DNA from: an uncultured Victivallis sp.
Lineage (GTDB): Bacteria > Verrucomicrobiota > Lentisphaeria > Victivallales > Victivallaceae
Length of the DNA: 50,005 bases
NCBI GenBank assembly: GCA_944389935.1
Contig: CALXOE010000023.1
Location: 1-50,005 of the forward strand
Direction of reading: 5' to 3'
The notes beneath the pieces were generated by a model. It saw only the letters and a program-made list of their open reading frames with translations, searched no databases and was not told where the DNA came from. How positions within the stretch are numbered: position 1 is the first letter of the stretch; the number at the start of each line of letters is the position of its first letter. Shown here piece after piece: positions 18,851 through 27,815 of the stretch. Made by a program: the position numbers and the translations under genes.

Positions 18851-20286
18851 AGTCATTCTGGGCAATCGTAAAACTGACCTGCCGCAATGCATTCCGGTCG
18901 CACATCTTTCAGTTGCTGCTGCTGTTGCTGCTGCTGGCGGTGATTATCATTCCGTCGACGGTTTCGGGCGACGGGACTGCGGGGGGATTCATCCGGGTAT
19001 CGCTGCTGTACAGCCTCTCGGCGGTCAGCTCGATACTTGCGTTGTCTTCGATCTGGCTGGCCTGTCATGCGATGACGCAGGATATCGACAGCTACCAGCT
19101 TCACATGGTTGTCACCAAGCCGGTTTCGCGGATCCGGATCTGGCTTGCGAAATGGGTCGGGGTTTATCTGGTGCATCTGATTCTTCTTGTGCTGGCGACG
19201 ACCGCGATTTATTTCATCATTCTCTACAAATACAATGAACAGGATTTCCCGGAGAAAGATCGCGAGAAGATCCGCAATGAGGTGATGGTCGGTCGTCGTG
19301 TCTTCTGGCCGAAGCGGGTTGATCTGGAGAAAGAGAGCCAGGAGCTGGTCAAGGCGAAGATCGAGCGTTCGCGTGCCCGCGGACTCGACCCGGATACCTC
19401 GCCGTCCGCACAGGATAAGATGCTCAAGGAGGCCCGGCTGGAGGTCATGAGCCGCGACTCCGAGGTTGAGCCCGGCATTCCGAAGGAGTTTGTGTTCACG
19501 GGGATTCCGCACGATTTGAAGAAGCCTCTGTTCCTGCGGTATCGTCCCTATGTCGGCAAGATTGCGAGCGAGGGGCAGCGCATGACCCGTTCGCTCTGGA
19601 TCGTCGGCATTCCGCGCCGGGTCGAGAATACGGCGCCGGCGGCGAACGTGTTTGAGGAGAACAGTCGCAAAGAGCGTTACATGTATACGCCGCAGGTGAT
19701 GTCGGAGTATCCGGAGCAGGTCATGTCCGGTGAGTTTCACGAGAAAGTCCTGCCCGCGAGCTGGAACGCCATTGCGCCGGACGGGACGGTTTCGTTTGCG
19801 TATGTGAATTACGATGAGGCGCAGGCCAAACAGTATTTCCAGCCCGGTGACGGGCCGCAGCTGCTCGTCGAAGTGACGGGATTTTTTGAGAATTACATGC
19901 GTGCGGTTGGAATCATCGCGTTGGAGTTGCTGATTCTCAGCGGGCTCGGTTGTGCGTTCGGCGGGATTTTGACGCTGCCGACGGCGATCTTCGTGGCGGT
20001 GTCGTATATGCTGTTCGGGAGCATTGCAGTTTATATGACCAGCCAGGACTATCTGGCTGGAGCGGCTGACCACATCGGGCAGGCGATTGCGAAACTGCTG
20101 CTGCTGGTGGTGATTCCGCTGCAGGCGTTTGAGGTTTCCGGGCAGGTTGCGAACGGCGAAGTGATCGAGCTCGCCCATTTCTGGGCGCTGTTCCGGAGTT
20201 ATTTCATCTACCGGGCGCTGCCGCTGTTTGTGCTCGGAATGATTTTGTACCGGCGGCGTGAACTGGGATTGGTGATACGCAAATGA
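18847..20286 (+). CDS. ABC-2-type permease with large extracytoplasmic domain
   Basis: This 479-residue membrane protein has hydrophobic segments near residues 15-35 (FQLLLLLLLLAVIII), 50-75 and 95-125, then a large hydrophilic stretch (about 130-345), and four or so segments to the C-terminus. It starts within the stop of the ATPase gene and overlaps the next gene by four bases. The arrangement, and the partner ATPase, fit an ABC-2 permease. The 200-residue loop with repeated charged helices is larger than in typical drug exporters. The partner protein downstream may join the same complex. Confidence 0.75.
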   Translation: MKSFWAIVKLTCRNAFRSHIFQLLLLLLLLAVIIIPSTVSGDGTAGGFIRVSLLYSLSAVSSILALSSIWLACHAMTQDIDSYQLHMVVTKPVSRIRIWLAKWVGVYLVHLILLVLATTAIYFIILYKYNEQDFPEKDREKIRNEVMVGRRVFWPKRVDLEKESQELVKAKIERSRARGLDPDTSPSAQDKMLKEARLEVMSRDSEVEPGIPKEFVFTGIPHDLKKPLFLRYRPYVGKIASEGQRMTRSLWIVGIPRRVENTAPAANVFEENSRKERYMYTPQVMSEYPEQVMSGEFHEKVLPASWNAIAPDGTVSFAYVNYDEAQAKQYFQPGDGPQLLVEVTGFFENYMRAVGIIALELLILSGLGCAFGGILTLPTAIFVAVSYMLFGSIAVYMTSQDYLAGAADHIGQAIAKLLLLVVIPLQAFEVSGQVANGEVIELAHFWALFRSYFIYRALPLFVLGMILYRRRELGLVIRK

Positions 20287-21896
20287 GTAAATTCCGAACA
20301 CTTGTCATGTATTTTGTGCTGGTGTGCGTGACGCTGGTGCTGCTTTTCGGAGTGGGCCGGGTCGAGCGCCGGCTGGACAATGCTGTGGCTGAGCATCATC
20401 TGCGCTTCACCGGTCAGATCAAGAATGCTCCGCCTCTGGTGACGTTTACGACGGTGGCGCTCGGCAGTTTCCGCGGATTGGTGGCGGACCTGCTCTGGCT
20501 GCGCGCCGGATCACTTCAGGAGAAAGGCAGTTATTTCGAGATGGTTCAGCTTGCGCGCTGGATCACCGATCTGCAGCCGACTTTCTCCGGGGCGACGGCC
20601 TATCTGGCGTGGAATATGGCGTACAACATCTCGGTCACCTGTTCGAGTTTCGAGGACCGGTGGCGCTGGGTCAATGAGGGGATCAAACTCATCCGCGACC
20701 AGGCGATCGAATACAATCCGGAGGATCCGATTCTGTACAAGGAGCTCGCGTGGATTTTCCAGCATAAGCTCGGCAACATCATGGACGATGCGAATCTCTA
20801 CTACAAGAACCGGCTGGCGATTCTGGTCACAAATGTGGTCGGCACCAATCCGGACTGGGAGGGGATGGCGGCCGCGCCCGTGGGAGAGCGGGAGTTCATG
20901 AAAGTCTACCCGGAAGATCACCGGATCTGGAAAGCGGCACAGGCTGCGGGGTATGAGAATTACGCGATGCTCTATGCGGCATTCAAGTCCACGGAGCCGG
21001 CCGCGCTGCCGCAGCCGTTCGTGAACCGCCTCGGCGATGATGAGGAGCTCGTGAAGAAGCTGCGGGACTATTTCCATGCGGAGTATTTGCGGGAGAAGCT
21101 CAAGCTCGACTCGAAACTGATCGTGGAGATCAACAAGGAGTACGGCGACATGGACTGGCGGGTGCCGGAGTCGCAGGCGATCTACTGGGCGACGATGGGG
21201 ATCAAGCGGACGCCGGGTCATAAGGATTTGAGTTGCGACCGGATCATCACGCAGTCGCTTTACGAGGCGTTCCGCAGCGGGCGCATTCTGATGATCGATG
21301 AGACTGCGTTCGAGACGATCACGCTCGTTCCGAACATCCAGCTGGTCGATGCGGTATTCGATCGCTACAAGGAGGTTCAGGAGATCTACGAGAAAGACAA
21401 CAACTACTCGACTTTCCGCAGTGCCCGGATCAACTTCATCAAGGAGGCGATCTCGATTCTGTGGAACTACGGCAGCTTCAGCAAGTCTGCGGAGTATTAC
21501 AAGAAGCTGCAGGCCGAGGAACCCGGTTCGCACAAGCTGCCGCTTGAGGCGTTCGTCATGCAGCAGTGGGCGGAAGAGGTTCGCGATGCGAGCGTGAAGA
21601 AAGCCAGCGAGATCGTTTCGGGGCTGATTATGCGGAGCATGTTCTACTTGATCTACAACGATCACGATGCCGCAGTTGCGAATGAACGTATGGCGCGTTA
21701 TATTTACAACAAATATCAGAAAGAGATGGGAGGGGAAGCGCGTACCACTCTGCCGCCGTACAACGAGATGAAGAAATCGATGGTCGAGACCCTCAGCAAG
21801 ACGCTGAATCCGGTCATGGCCGAGATATTGAAACAGAGAGTGCAGGAAGATCAGGCGGCGGCTCCGGCGGTCGGCCCGCTGAAGTCGGATCAATAG
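20283..21896 (+). CDS. membrane-anchored helical (TPR-like) protein of unknown function
   Basis: The 537-residue product is not one I can name. A single membrane segment (MYFVLVCVTLVLLFGVG) is followed by GSFRGLVADLLWLRA, a pattern I recall from TPR-containing membrane proteins of other Gram-negatives. The remaining sequence is alpha-helical, with regularly spaced aromatic residues suggesting TPR-like repeats (for example DLQPTFSGATAYLAWNMAYN and KSAEYYKKLQAEEPGS). It starts inside the permease stop (ATGA), so it is likely an accessory subunit of the ABC system. Topology suggests a periplasmic body on an N-terminal anchor. Confidence 0.65.
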   Translation: MSKFRTLVMYFVLVCVTLVLLFGVGRVERRLDNAVAEHHLRFTGQIKNAPPLVTFTTVALGSFRGLVADLLWLRAGSLQEKGSYFEMVQLARWITDLQPTFSGATAYLAWNMAYNISVTCSSFEDRWRWVNEGIKLIRDQAIEYNPEDPILYKELAWIFQHKLGNIMDDANLYYKNRLAILVTNVVGTNPDWEGMAAAPVGEREFMKVYPEDHRIWKAAQAAGYENYAMLYAAFKSTEPAALPQPFVNRLGDDEELVKKLRDYFHAEYLREKLKLDSKLIVEINKEYGDMDWRVPESQAIYWATMGIKRTPGHKDLSCDRIITQSLYEAFRSGRILMIDETAFETITLVPNIQLVDAVFDRYKEVQEIYEKDNNYSTFRSARINFIKEAISILWNYGSFSKSAEYYKKLQAEEPGSHKLPLEAFVMQQWAEEVRDASVKKASEIVSGLIMRSMFYLIYNDHDAAVANERMARYIYNKYQKEMGGEARTTLPPYNEMKKSMVETLSKTLNPVMAEILKQRVQEDQAAAPAVGPLKSDQ

Positions 21897-21985
21897 CAGG
21901 GACGCGGAAAGCGGAGAAACAGACCGCAACGGAGGCGGTCGCTTTCCGGTTCAAATCGCCCGAGTCGGGCAGAAGAGAGAAAACG

Positions 21986-23230
21986 TTGGAGGAATGGTTT
22001 ATATTTTTCGGGGCCATTGCAGTGGCGATGGTCACGTCGCACGTCTGTTCTTTGATGGAGGCGGCTCTGCTGAGCATCACGCCGAGTCAGCTTGCCGAGC
22101 TGCGGCAGAAAAGCCCGAAAGTCGGTCAGGTCTGCCAGGCGCTGAAACATGATATCGACAAGCCGATCGCGGTGATTCTGATTGCCAACACGGCGGCCCA
22201 TACGATCGGCGCGGCCGTGGCGGGCGGAGCGGTCAGCGAGACGATCGGCAATCAATATATGGGGGTATTCACCATCCTCTTCACGCTGTTGATGGTGCAG
22301 TACACGGAGATTCTGCCCAAGACGCTCGGAGTCAGATTCAATCAGGCCGTGATGCGTTATGCGGCGCGTCCGCTTCAGGTATCGATCTGGGTTTTGCTGC
22401 CGCTGATCCGGCTGACACACTTCATCAACCGTCCTTTCGAGCTGCGTCGTCCGGAACGTCCGAGTACGGCGGATGAGATTTCCGCGCTGGCGGCGCTGGC
22501 GCGCAGTTCGCAGGTGATCTCGACCCGACAGGAGCGGATCATCCGTGCGGTTCCGCGGTTGTCGGAGCGGACCGCGTCGAAAGTGATGCTGCCGGTGGAG
22601 AATATCTCGTTCCTGAGTTCGGATCAGACGGTTTCCGATGCGATCAATGCGACCGGAACCGATTTCCACACGCGCTATCCGGTCTGCGACGAGGGCGACC
22701 GGAACAAGGTGCTCGGGTATGTGAACTTCAAGGAGCTCGTTGCGACGCAGCGGACACACCCGGGGACACAGCCTCTGACCGATATTCTGCGGCCCATCGC
22801 GTTTGCGGAGCCGGACGATACGGCGTCTGAACTGCTCGAACGGTTTGCGAGCCAGCACTGTCACATGACGATTGTGCGTGACCCGAAAGACGGTCGGACG
22901 CTCGGCCTCGTCACGCTCGAAGACATTGTCGAAGAGCTGCTGGGGGATCTGGACGATGAATTCGATCCGCTGCCGCGGACGTTCTACTCCCCGAGCGAAT
23001 TTTTCTGGGTGGTCGGCGGCGGTGTGCCGATGACGCTGCTGACGCGCGATACGCACCTCGATCTGCCGCGCCGGGCCGAACCGGTGGCGGTCTGGTTTGC
23101 CCGGATGCTGAAGCGCCCGCCGAAAGTCGGGGATACGATTCGGCACGGCAACGCGGAGTTCTATGTCCGCAAGATCCGGCGGGGCCAGGTGTGGGAGTTC
23201 AATTTGAAACGGATCAAATTCGAGGGATGA
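21986..23230 (+). CDS. CNNM/CBS-domain membrane protein (CorC/HlyC-like)
   Basis: The product is about 414 residues if it starts at the TTG at 21986, which has AGAAGAGAGA upstream; a later ATG is possible but would cut into the first membrane helix. The N-terminal half is a CNNM transmembrane domain (SLMEAALLSITPSQLAEL and VQYTEILPKTLG). Two CBS domains follow, with DFHTRYPVCDEGDRNKVLGYVN and RTLGLVTLEDIVEELLGDL in the expected places. The C-terminus is a transporter-associated domain. Members are linked to Mg or Co transport and resistance. This fits beside the metal ATPase earlier in the operon. An 89-base gap separates it from the preceding gene. Confidence 0.8.
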   Translation: MEEWFIFFGAIAVAMVTSHVCSLMEAALLSITPSQLAELRQKSPKVGQVCQALKHDIDKPIAVILIANTAAHTIGAAVAGGAVSETIGNQYMGVFTILFTLLMVQYTEILPKTLGVRFNQAVMRYAARPLQVSIWVLLPLIRLTHFINRPFELRRPERPSTADEISALAALARSSQVISTRQERIIRAVPRLSERTASKVMLPVENISFLSSDQTVSDAINATGTDFHTRYPVCDEGDRNKVLGYVNFKELVATQRTHPGTQPLTDILRPIAFAEPDDTASELLERFASQHCHMTIVRDPKDGRTLGLVTLEDIVEELLGDLDDEFDPLPRTFYSPSEFFWVVGGGVPMTLLTRDTHLDLPRRAEPVAVWFARMLKRPPKVGDTIRHGNAEFYVRKIRRGQVWEFNLKRIKFEG

Positions 23231-23874
23231 GCCGCATGATTCGGAGTTTACTTCTGACTGGCGCCGCGGCGCTTTTTCTGGTTGCCGGGTGCATGAATTT
23301 CGAGTATGTCGGCCGGGAGTTCGCGCCGACGCCGATGTCGGAGCCGGTCGCTTACTATGTGAACCGCGAGCAGCTTCCGCCGGGAGAGTTCCGGATCATG
23401 GGGCGGGCGGAGATCACGGCGCCGGACGGGACGGACGGTTATGATATTCAGGAGCTGCTGCTCGAGAAAGCGCGGAGCTATGGCGCGGATGCGGTCTGCC
23501 TCGTGAGTGCCCGCAAGGTCCCGGTCGGTTATTACGAGCGCGAGGAGGTCAATCAGGGACCGCAGTTCCCGCTTGACCCGGCGAATGTGGGATTCAGCGG
23601 AGCCCCGGAGCCGCTCGCGGCGGAACTCGCGGAGTTCGGCCGGCCGCAGACGCTCAGCAGTGCGGTGGGAACCCGCCTCGAGGTTGAGGTCAAAGCGCTT
23701 TTTCTGAAGAAGAAAGCCGAGCTTGAACGGCTGATTGCCGAACAGGATCAGGAGCTCGAAGAGATTCTGGGCGCCCCCTCAGAGCCGTCGCGGCAGAGCC
23801 CGGCGGAAGAGAAAACTCTGCCGGAAGAACCGGCAGAGGAGAGTGCCGCGGAGGCGGCTTCGGTTCAGGAGTAG
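23227..23874 (+). CDS. lipoprotein of unknown function
   Basis: The 215-residue protein starts at ATG 23227, overlapping the CNNM stop by four bases. Its signal ends in LVAGC with Cys22 as the lipidation site. The middle (DIQELLLEKARSYGADAVCLVSARKVPVGYYE) resembles small lipoproteins that carry a YdgH/SHOCT-like alpha-beta fold, but I cannot assign the family. A charged coiled coil (KKKAELERLIAEQDQELEEI) and an acidic, Pro/Glu-rich tail end the protein. It is the last gene of the operon. Its end overlaps the convergent pseudouridine synthase by ten bases. Confidence 0.72.
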   Translation: MSRMIRSLLLTGAAALFLVAGCMNFEYVGREFAPTPMSEPVAYYVNREQLPPGEFRIMGRAEITAPDGTDGYDIQELLLEKARSYGADAVCLVSARKVPVGYYEREEVNQGPQFPLDPANVGFSGAPEPLAAELAEFGRPQTLSSAVGTRLEVEVKALFLKKKAELERLIAEQDQELEEILGAPSEPSRQSPAEEKTLPEEPAEESAAEAASVQE

Positions 23875-24581
23875 GGACGCAGAGTCAGGGCGACTTCTTC
23901 CGGGGAGAGTTCGCGGAACGCGCCGCTCGGGAGGTCGCCGAGTTCGAGTCCGCCGATCCGGATGCGGCGGAGCTCCAGGGTCGGAGCTCCCGCGGCGGCG
24001 GTTATTCGCCTGATTTCGCGTTTGCGCCCCTCGTTGAGGACGATCCGGTATCGGTATTTTCCGACGGGGTCGATGGAGATGACGCGGAGGAGTTCCCCCT
24101 GGTCGAGAATCCCGGAGCGGATTCGGGCGAGTTCGGCTGCGGTAAAGTCGCGGGTGACGCGGACGAGATAGGTTTTCAGAATCTCATGGCGCGGATGCGT
24201 AATTTGCGCGACATAGTCGCCGTCGTTGGAGAAGAGGATCATGCCCTCGCTCTCCTTGTCGAGCCGCCCGGCGGAGAAGAGCCGCACGGGAGGGTCGAGC
24301 CGGATCAGGTCGACGGCTTTCCGCCGCGCGTGCGGGTCGGAGTTGGTGCAGACATAGCCGCGCGGTTTGTTCAGCATGATATAGTGGAGCGTCCCGGCCG
24401 GTTTGACGGGTTTCCCGTCGCAACAGACGGAGTCGGCGGGGGAGACCCGGAATCCGGGCTCGAATACGGTTACGCCGTTGACGGCGATGCGGCCCGCCTT
24501 GACGAGGTCTCCTGCGGCGCGGCGGGAAGCGACTCCGGCTGTGCTGAGAAATTTGACCAGTCGTTCCTGTTGCTCGGGCAT
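23865..24581 (-). CDS. 23S/16S rRNA pseudouridine synthase, RsuA/RluB/E/F family
   Basis: The enzyme (238 residues) converts a uridine in rRNA to pseudouridine. An S4 RNA-binding domain covers about residues 5-60 (RLVKFLSTAGVASRRAAGDLV). The catalytic domain has the active-site Asp in SAGRLDKESEGMIL and the conserved EGRKREIRR helix. I placed the start at the ATG at 24581, with CAGGAG ten bases upstream, rather than the longer frame. It is divergent from rsmI and convergent with the lipoprotein gene, with which it shares ten bases at the 3' ends. The choice between RluB, RluE, RluF and RsuA is not decided. Confidence 0.88.
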   Translation of the reverse strand: MPEQQERLVKFLSTAGVASRRAAGDLVKAGRIAVNGVTVFEPGFRVSPADSVCCDGKPVKPAGTLHYIMLNKPRGYVCTNSDPHARRKAVDLIRLDPPVRLFSAGRLDKESEGMILFSNDGDYVAQITHPRHEILKTYLVRVTRDFTAAELARIRSGILDQGELLRVISIDPVGKYRYRIVLNEGRKREIRRITAAAGAPTLELRRIRIGGLELGDLPSGAFRELSPEEVALTLRPYS

Positions 24582-24615
24582 TTTGTTGCGGCTCCTGTTT
24601 TTTTGACATTGATAT

Positions 24616-24644
24616 AGATTACACCGGAAAGCGGAATTTTGCAA
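24616..24644 (-). promoter_or_regulatory. candidate promoter of the pseudouridine synthase
   Basis: Reading the minus strand, TTGCAA (24644-24639) and TAATCT (24621-24616) are separated by 17 bases. Transcription would begin near 24609. The -35 box touches the first base of the rsmI start codon on the other strand. Confidence 0.45.
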
Positions 24645-25357
24645 TGGACAACGTAGGAAAACTCTATCTGGTCAGCACGCCGATCGGCAATCTCGAGGAT
24701 ATCACGCTGCGGGCGCTGAATGTGCTCAAGAGCGTCGACCTGATTGCGGCGGAGGATACCCGTCACACGCGGCAGCTTCTGAGTCACTTCGACATTCACA
24801 CGAAGCTGGTCAGCTTCCATGCGTTCAACGAGCACCGGAAGACCGAGGGGCTCATCGCGCAGATTCTGGGGGGACTCAATGTCGCTTCCGTCTCGGATGC
24901 GGGAACGCCGTCAATCGCGGATCCGGGGTTTTTCCTCGTGCGGGAAGCGGTTCGGAGCGGAATCGTCCCGGAGGTGATTCCGGGGGTGTCGGCGTTGACG
25001 TTTGCGGCGACGGCGTCGGCGCTGCCGGTGGACAAGTTCGCGTTTTTCGGTTTCCCGCCGGTCAAATCGGGGCGGCGGCGGAAGTTTTTCGAGGAGATTC
25101 GCGAGGAGGGCAGGACGGTTTTCTTCTTTGAATCTCCGCACCGGATTGCAAAGACGCTCCCGGAGCTGGCTGAAATCGTCGGTGGGGATGCGCAGGTCGC
25201 GGTCATCCGCGAAGCGACGAAACTCCACGAGGAGATTCTGCGCGGGAGCGCTGCGGAACTTGCGGCACTCGCCGCCGGACGGCAATGGCGCGGCGAATTC
25301 GTGATCGGTGTCCACCCGGCCGGTATGAAGAACCCGGAAGAGAGGGAATACGAGTAA
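24644..25357 (+). CDS. rsmI: 16S rRNA 2'-O-methyltransferase RsmI
   Basis: The product (237 residues) methylates the 2'-hydroxyl of C1402 in 16S rRNA. It opens with LYLVSTPIGNLEDITLRAL, the family signature, and contains AEDTRHTRQLL, VSDAGTPSIADPG and IPGVSAL, which form the S-adenosylmethionine pocket. FFESPHRI and REATKLHEE mark the C-terminal half. The length is a little short compared with about 280 in E. coli. The upstream region has only a weak purine-rich site (GGAAAGCGGA). It is divergent from the pseudouridine synthase, placing two rRNA modification genes back to back. Confidence 0.93.
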   Translation: MDNVGKLYLVSTPIGNLEDITLRALNVLKSVDLIAAEDTRHTRQLLSHFDIHTKLVSFHAFNEHRKTEGLIAQILGGLNVASVSDAGTPSIADPGFFLVREAVRSGIVPEVIPGVSALTFAATASALPVDKFAFFGFPPVKSGRRRKFFEEIREEGRTVFFFESPHRIAKTLPELAEIVGGDAQVAVIREATKLHEEILRGSAAELAALAAGRQWRGEFVIGVHPAGMKNPEEREYE

Positions 25358-25432
25358 CTCCGGCACTCCCTGCCGTTCAGCGAGGGCGAGAAGGATGTGG
25401 CGGAGAAGTGCCGAAAAGTTTCGGACTCGCGC

Positions 25433-25461
25433 TTGATAAAGAATGCGGCGGGCGATATACT
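25433..25461 (+). promoter_or_regulatory. sigma-70-type promoter for the GH2 beta-mannosidase gene
   Basis: TTGATA at 25433-25438 and TATACT at 25456-25461 are separated by a 17-base spacer, a good match to the vegetative consensus. Initiation near 25468 would give a leader of about 34 bases. The GGAGGG ribosome binding site at 25491 lies inside it. The gene is thus likely transcribed on its own, separate from rsmI. Confidence 0.6.
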
Positions 25462-25501
25462 ATTCGGACTACGAGATTTTGTGCAGCACAGGAGGGCGCA
25501 A

Positions 25502-27757
25502 ATGCAGTGGATTCCGGATGAAAACTGGATGCTTTCGTTCGTTCACCCCGGGAGCGGGGAGAAGATGGCGATTCCGGCCCGGGTGCCGGGGAACATTGCG
25601 GCGGATCTGCATCGGGCCGGGGTGATTCCGGATCCGTATTTCGGGAGCAATGCGGAGCTGCTGCGGGAGTGGGAGTTCACCGATTTCACCTATTCGGTGG
25701 TGTTCCGGCTGCCGGAGTGTGCGCCCGGCGGGCGGATTGAGCTGGTCTTTGAGGGGGTGGACACGGCAGCCGAGGCGTTTTTGAACGGGACTCCTCTCGG
25801 CGGCATGGAGAATATGTTCCACGAACACCGCTTCGATGTGACCGGGAAGCTGAATTGCGACGGAGAGAATGAGTTGACGGTCGTGATCCGCAGTTCCGTG
25901 AACGCCGCCCGCAAATACCGGCGCGCGCCCGGAACGTCGGCGCAGTCGTACAATTTCGAGGGGCTTTACCTGCGCAAGGCCGGACACTCGTTCGGCTGGG
26001 ACATCGCACCGCGTATCGTCCTCGGCGGACTCTGGCGCCGGGTCGGGCTGGAACGGATTCCGGAACACCGCTGGAGCGAGGTGTTGCTTTACACGGTATC
26101 GGCCGCGAAGAGCGTGGCACGCCTGGCGCTGGATTGGAGTTTCGAGAGTTCCGCCACGCGACTGACCGGATTCGAGGCGAAGCTCACGCTTGCGCGCGGC
26201 CCGAAGCGCTTTGAGAAACGGTTCCGGCTTCTCTTCACGACCGGACATACGGTGTTCGAGATTCCAAATCCCGATCTCTGGTATACGAACGGGCTGGGGG
26301 AGAGTGCGCTTTACGATGTGACGCTCGAACTTCTGCTCGACGGGGAGGTCGTCGCGGAAAACCGCTTCCGCACCGGAATCCGTACCGTGCGCCTGGAGCG
26401 GAGCGAATCGTTCGCTCCGGACGGCTCCGGCCATTTCCGGTTTCTTCTGAACGGCGAGCCTCTCTTCATCCTCGGCTCGAACTGGGTGCCCGTGGAGGCG
26501 ATGCACGGGGAGGAGCGTGGAAGAGTCCGGAAGACACTCGAACTCTTCACGGATCTCGGCTGCAACATGGTCCGCTGCTGGGGCGGCGGCGTTTACGAGG
26601 ACCATGAGTTTTTCGACTATTGCGACGAGCACGGCCTGCTTGTCTGGCAGGATTTCATGCTCGCGTGTGAAATTCCTCCGCAGGACGATGACTTCTGCCG
26701 CCGGATCGAAGCGGAGGCCGTCGCGGTTGTGACGAAACTGCGGAATCATCCGTCACTCGCGCTCTGGTGCGGCGACAACGAGTGCGACGAGGCCGTGCTC
26801 TGGCGCGGGGATCTGATGCGGCCCTCCGAAAACCGCATCACGCGCGAAGTGCTCAAGCGGGTGATTCGTTCTTACGACCCGGGGCGCGACTACCTGCCGA
26901 GTTCACCGTATCTGGTGGACGGCGTCATCACCAGAGGCGAATCGCGGACCGCGCCGGAGCAGCATCTCTGGGGGCCGCGCGATGAGTACAAGGGGGATTT
27001 CTACCGGCTCAACACCGCCTGTTTTGCGAGCGAAACGGGTTATCACGGCATGCCCTGCGTCGAGAGCCTGAAGAAATTTCTCTCCCCCGGTCACCTTTTC
27101 CCGAAGATCGGCGACCCTGAGTACCTGACCCATGCCGCGCAGCCGTTCGGGGATCCGGAGGGACCCTACGCCTATCGGATCAAACTCTTTCTCGACCAGA
27201 TCGCGAACATGTTCGGGAAGATTCCGGAAGAGCTGGAACGGCTGGTTGCGGCGTCGCAGATCGTACAGGCGGAAGCGCTGAAGTTCTTCATCGAGAATTT
27301 CCGCTTCCACAAATGGCGCAAGAGCGGAATTCTCTGGTGGAACGTCGCGGACTGCTGGCCGCAGATCTCCGATGCGGTGGTCGACTACTATTATGAGAAG
27401 AAACTGGCGTATTTCTACATCAGGAACGTGCAGCAGCCGGTGCTGCTGATGATGGGGGAACCGGCGGCGTGGCACTCCCCGCTGCGGCTCGACAACAATC
27501 TGCCGCGGACGGTTTCCGGGGCGTACCGGGTCAGCGACCTGCTGACCGGTGAGGAGTTCGTCTCGGGCCGGTACGAATGCGCCGCAAACTCCGGCGTGGA
27601 TCTCGGCGCGCTGCGGGTTTCGACCGGGGTTCACCGCATGTACCTGCTCGAGTGGGAGGTGGACGGCGTCTGGAGGAGGAATCACTACCTGCTCGGTCAT
27701 CCCCCCTGCGATCTCGACTTTTATCTGCAGTGCCGGGAAAAACTCGACCTGGATTGA
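25502..27757 (+). CDS. GH2 beta-mannosidase-like enzyme
   Basis: The product is 751 residues from ATG 25502, placed by GGAGGG just upstream; the longer frame overlaps the promoter. The sugar-binding domain (residues 1-180) has LREWEFTDFTYSVVF and GVDTAAEAFLNG. An Ig-like domain and the TIM barrel follow, the latter with NMVRCWGGGVYEDHEFFDYCDE. Glu427 in CGDNECDE is the likely acid/base and Glu511 in ASETGYHG the likely nucleophile. The WWNVADCWPQISDAVVDYY region matches beta-mannosidases rather than beta-galactosidases. There is no signal peptide, so it should trim mannosides in the cytoplasm. It has its own promoter and stands apart from the regulated glycan clusters. Confidence 0.88.
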   Translation: MQWIPDENWMLSFVHPGSGEKMAIPARVPGNIAADLHRAGVIPDPYFGSNAELLREWEFTDFTYSVVFRLPECAPGGRIELVFEGVDTAAEAFLNGTPLGGMENMFHEHRFDVTGKLNCDGENELTVVIRSSVNAARKYRRAPGTSAQSYNFEGLYLRKAGHSFGWDIAPRIVLGGLWRRVGLERIPEHRWSEVLLYTVSAAKSVARLALDWSFESSATRLTGFEAKLTLARGPKRFEKRFRLLFTTGHTVFEIPNPDLWYTNGLGESALYDVTLELLLDGEVVAENRFRTGIRTVRLERSESFAPDGSGHFRFLLNGEPLFILGSNWVPVEAMHGEERGRVRKTLELFTDLGCNMVRCWGGGVYEDHEFFDYCDEHGLLVWQDFMLACEIPPQDDDFCRRIEAEAVAVVTKLRNHPSLALWCGDNECDEAVLWRGDLMRPSENRITREVLKRVIRSYDPGRDYLPSSPYLVDGVITRGESRTAPEQHLWGPRDEYKGDFYRLNTACFASETGYHGMPCVESLKKFLSPGHLFPKIGDPEYLTHAAQPFGDPEGPYAYRIKLFLDQIANMFGKIPEELERLVAASQIVQAEALKFFIENFRFHKWRKSGILWWNVADCWPQISDAVVDYYYEKKLAYFYIRNVQQPVLLMMGEPAAWHSPLRLDNNLPRTVSGAYRVSDLLTGEEFVSGRYECAANSGVDLGALRVSTGVHRMYLLEWEVDGVWRRNHYLLGHPPCDLDFYLQCREKLDLD

Positions 27758-27765
27758 AATATGAC

Positions 27766-27801
27766 GCCGCCTGCCCGGGAATGTTTCCCCGGACGGGCGG
27801 C
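27766..27801. terminator. GC-rich hairpin between convergent genes
   Basis: An imperfect inverted repeat with GCCGCC at the left end and GGCGGC at the right, plus a CCGGG/CCCGG inner pairing, lies between the convergent beta-mannosidase and 667-residue genes. No T-run follows on either strand. It may act as a bidirectional stop for transcription, but the evidence is structural only. Confidence 0.35.
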
Positions 27802-27815
27802 GGGCGGAGTTGTCC

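Noticed and set aside
18853..20301. Minus-strand open frame opposite the ABC permease
   Set aside because: Very Arg/His-rich, no membrane segments, and it contradicts the ATGA-coupled plus-strand genes.
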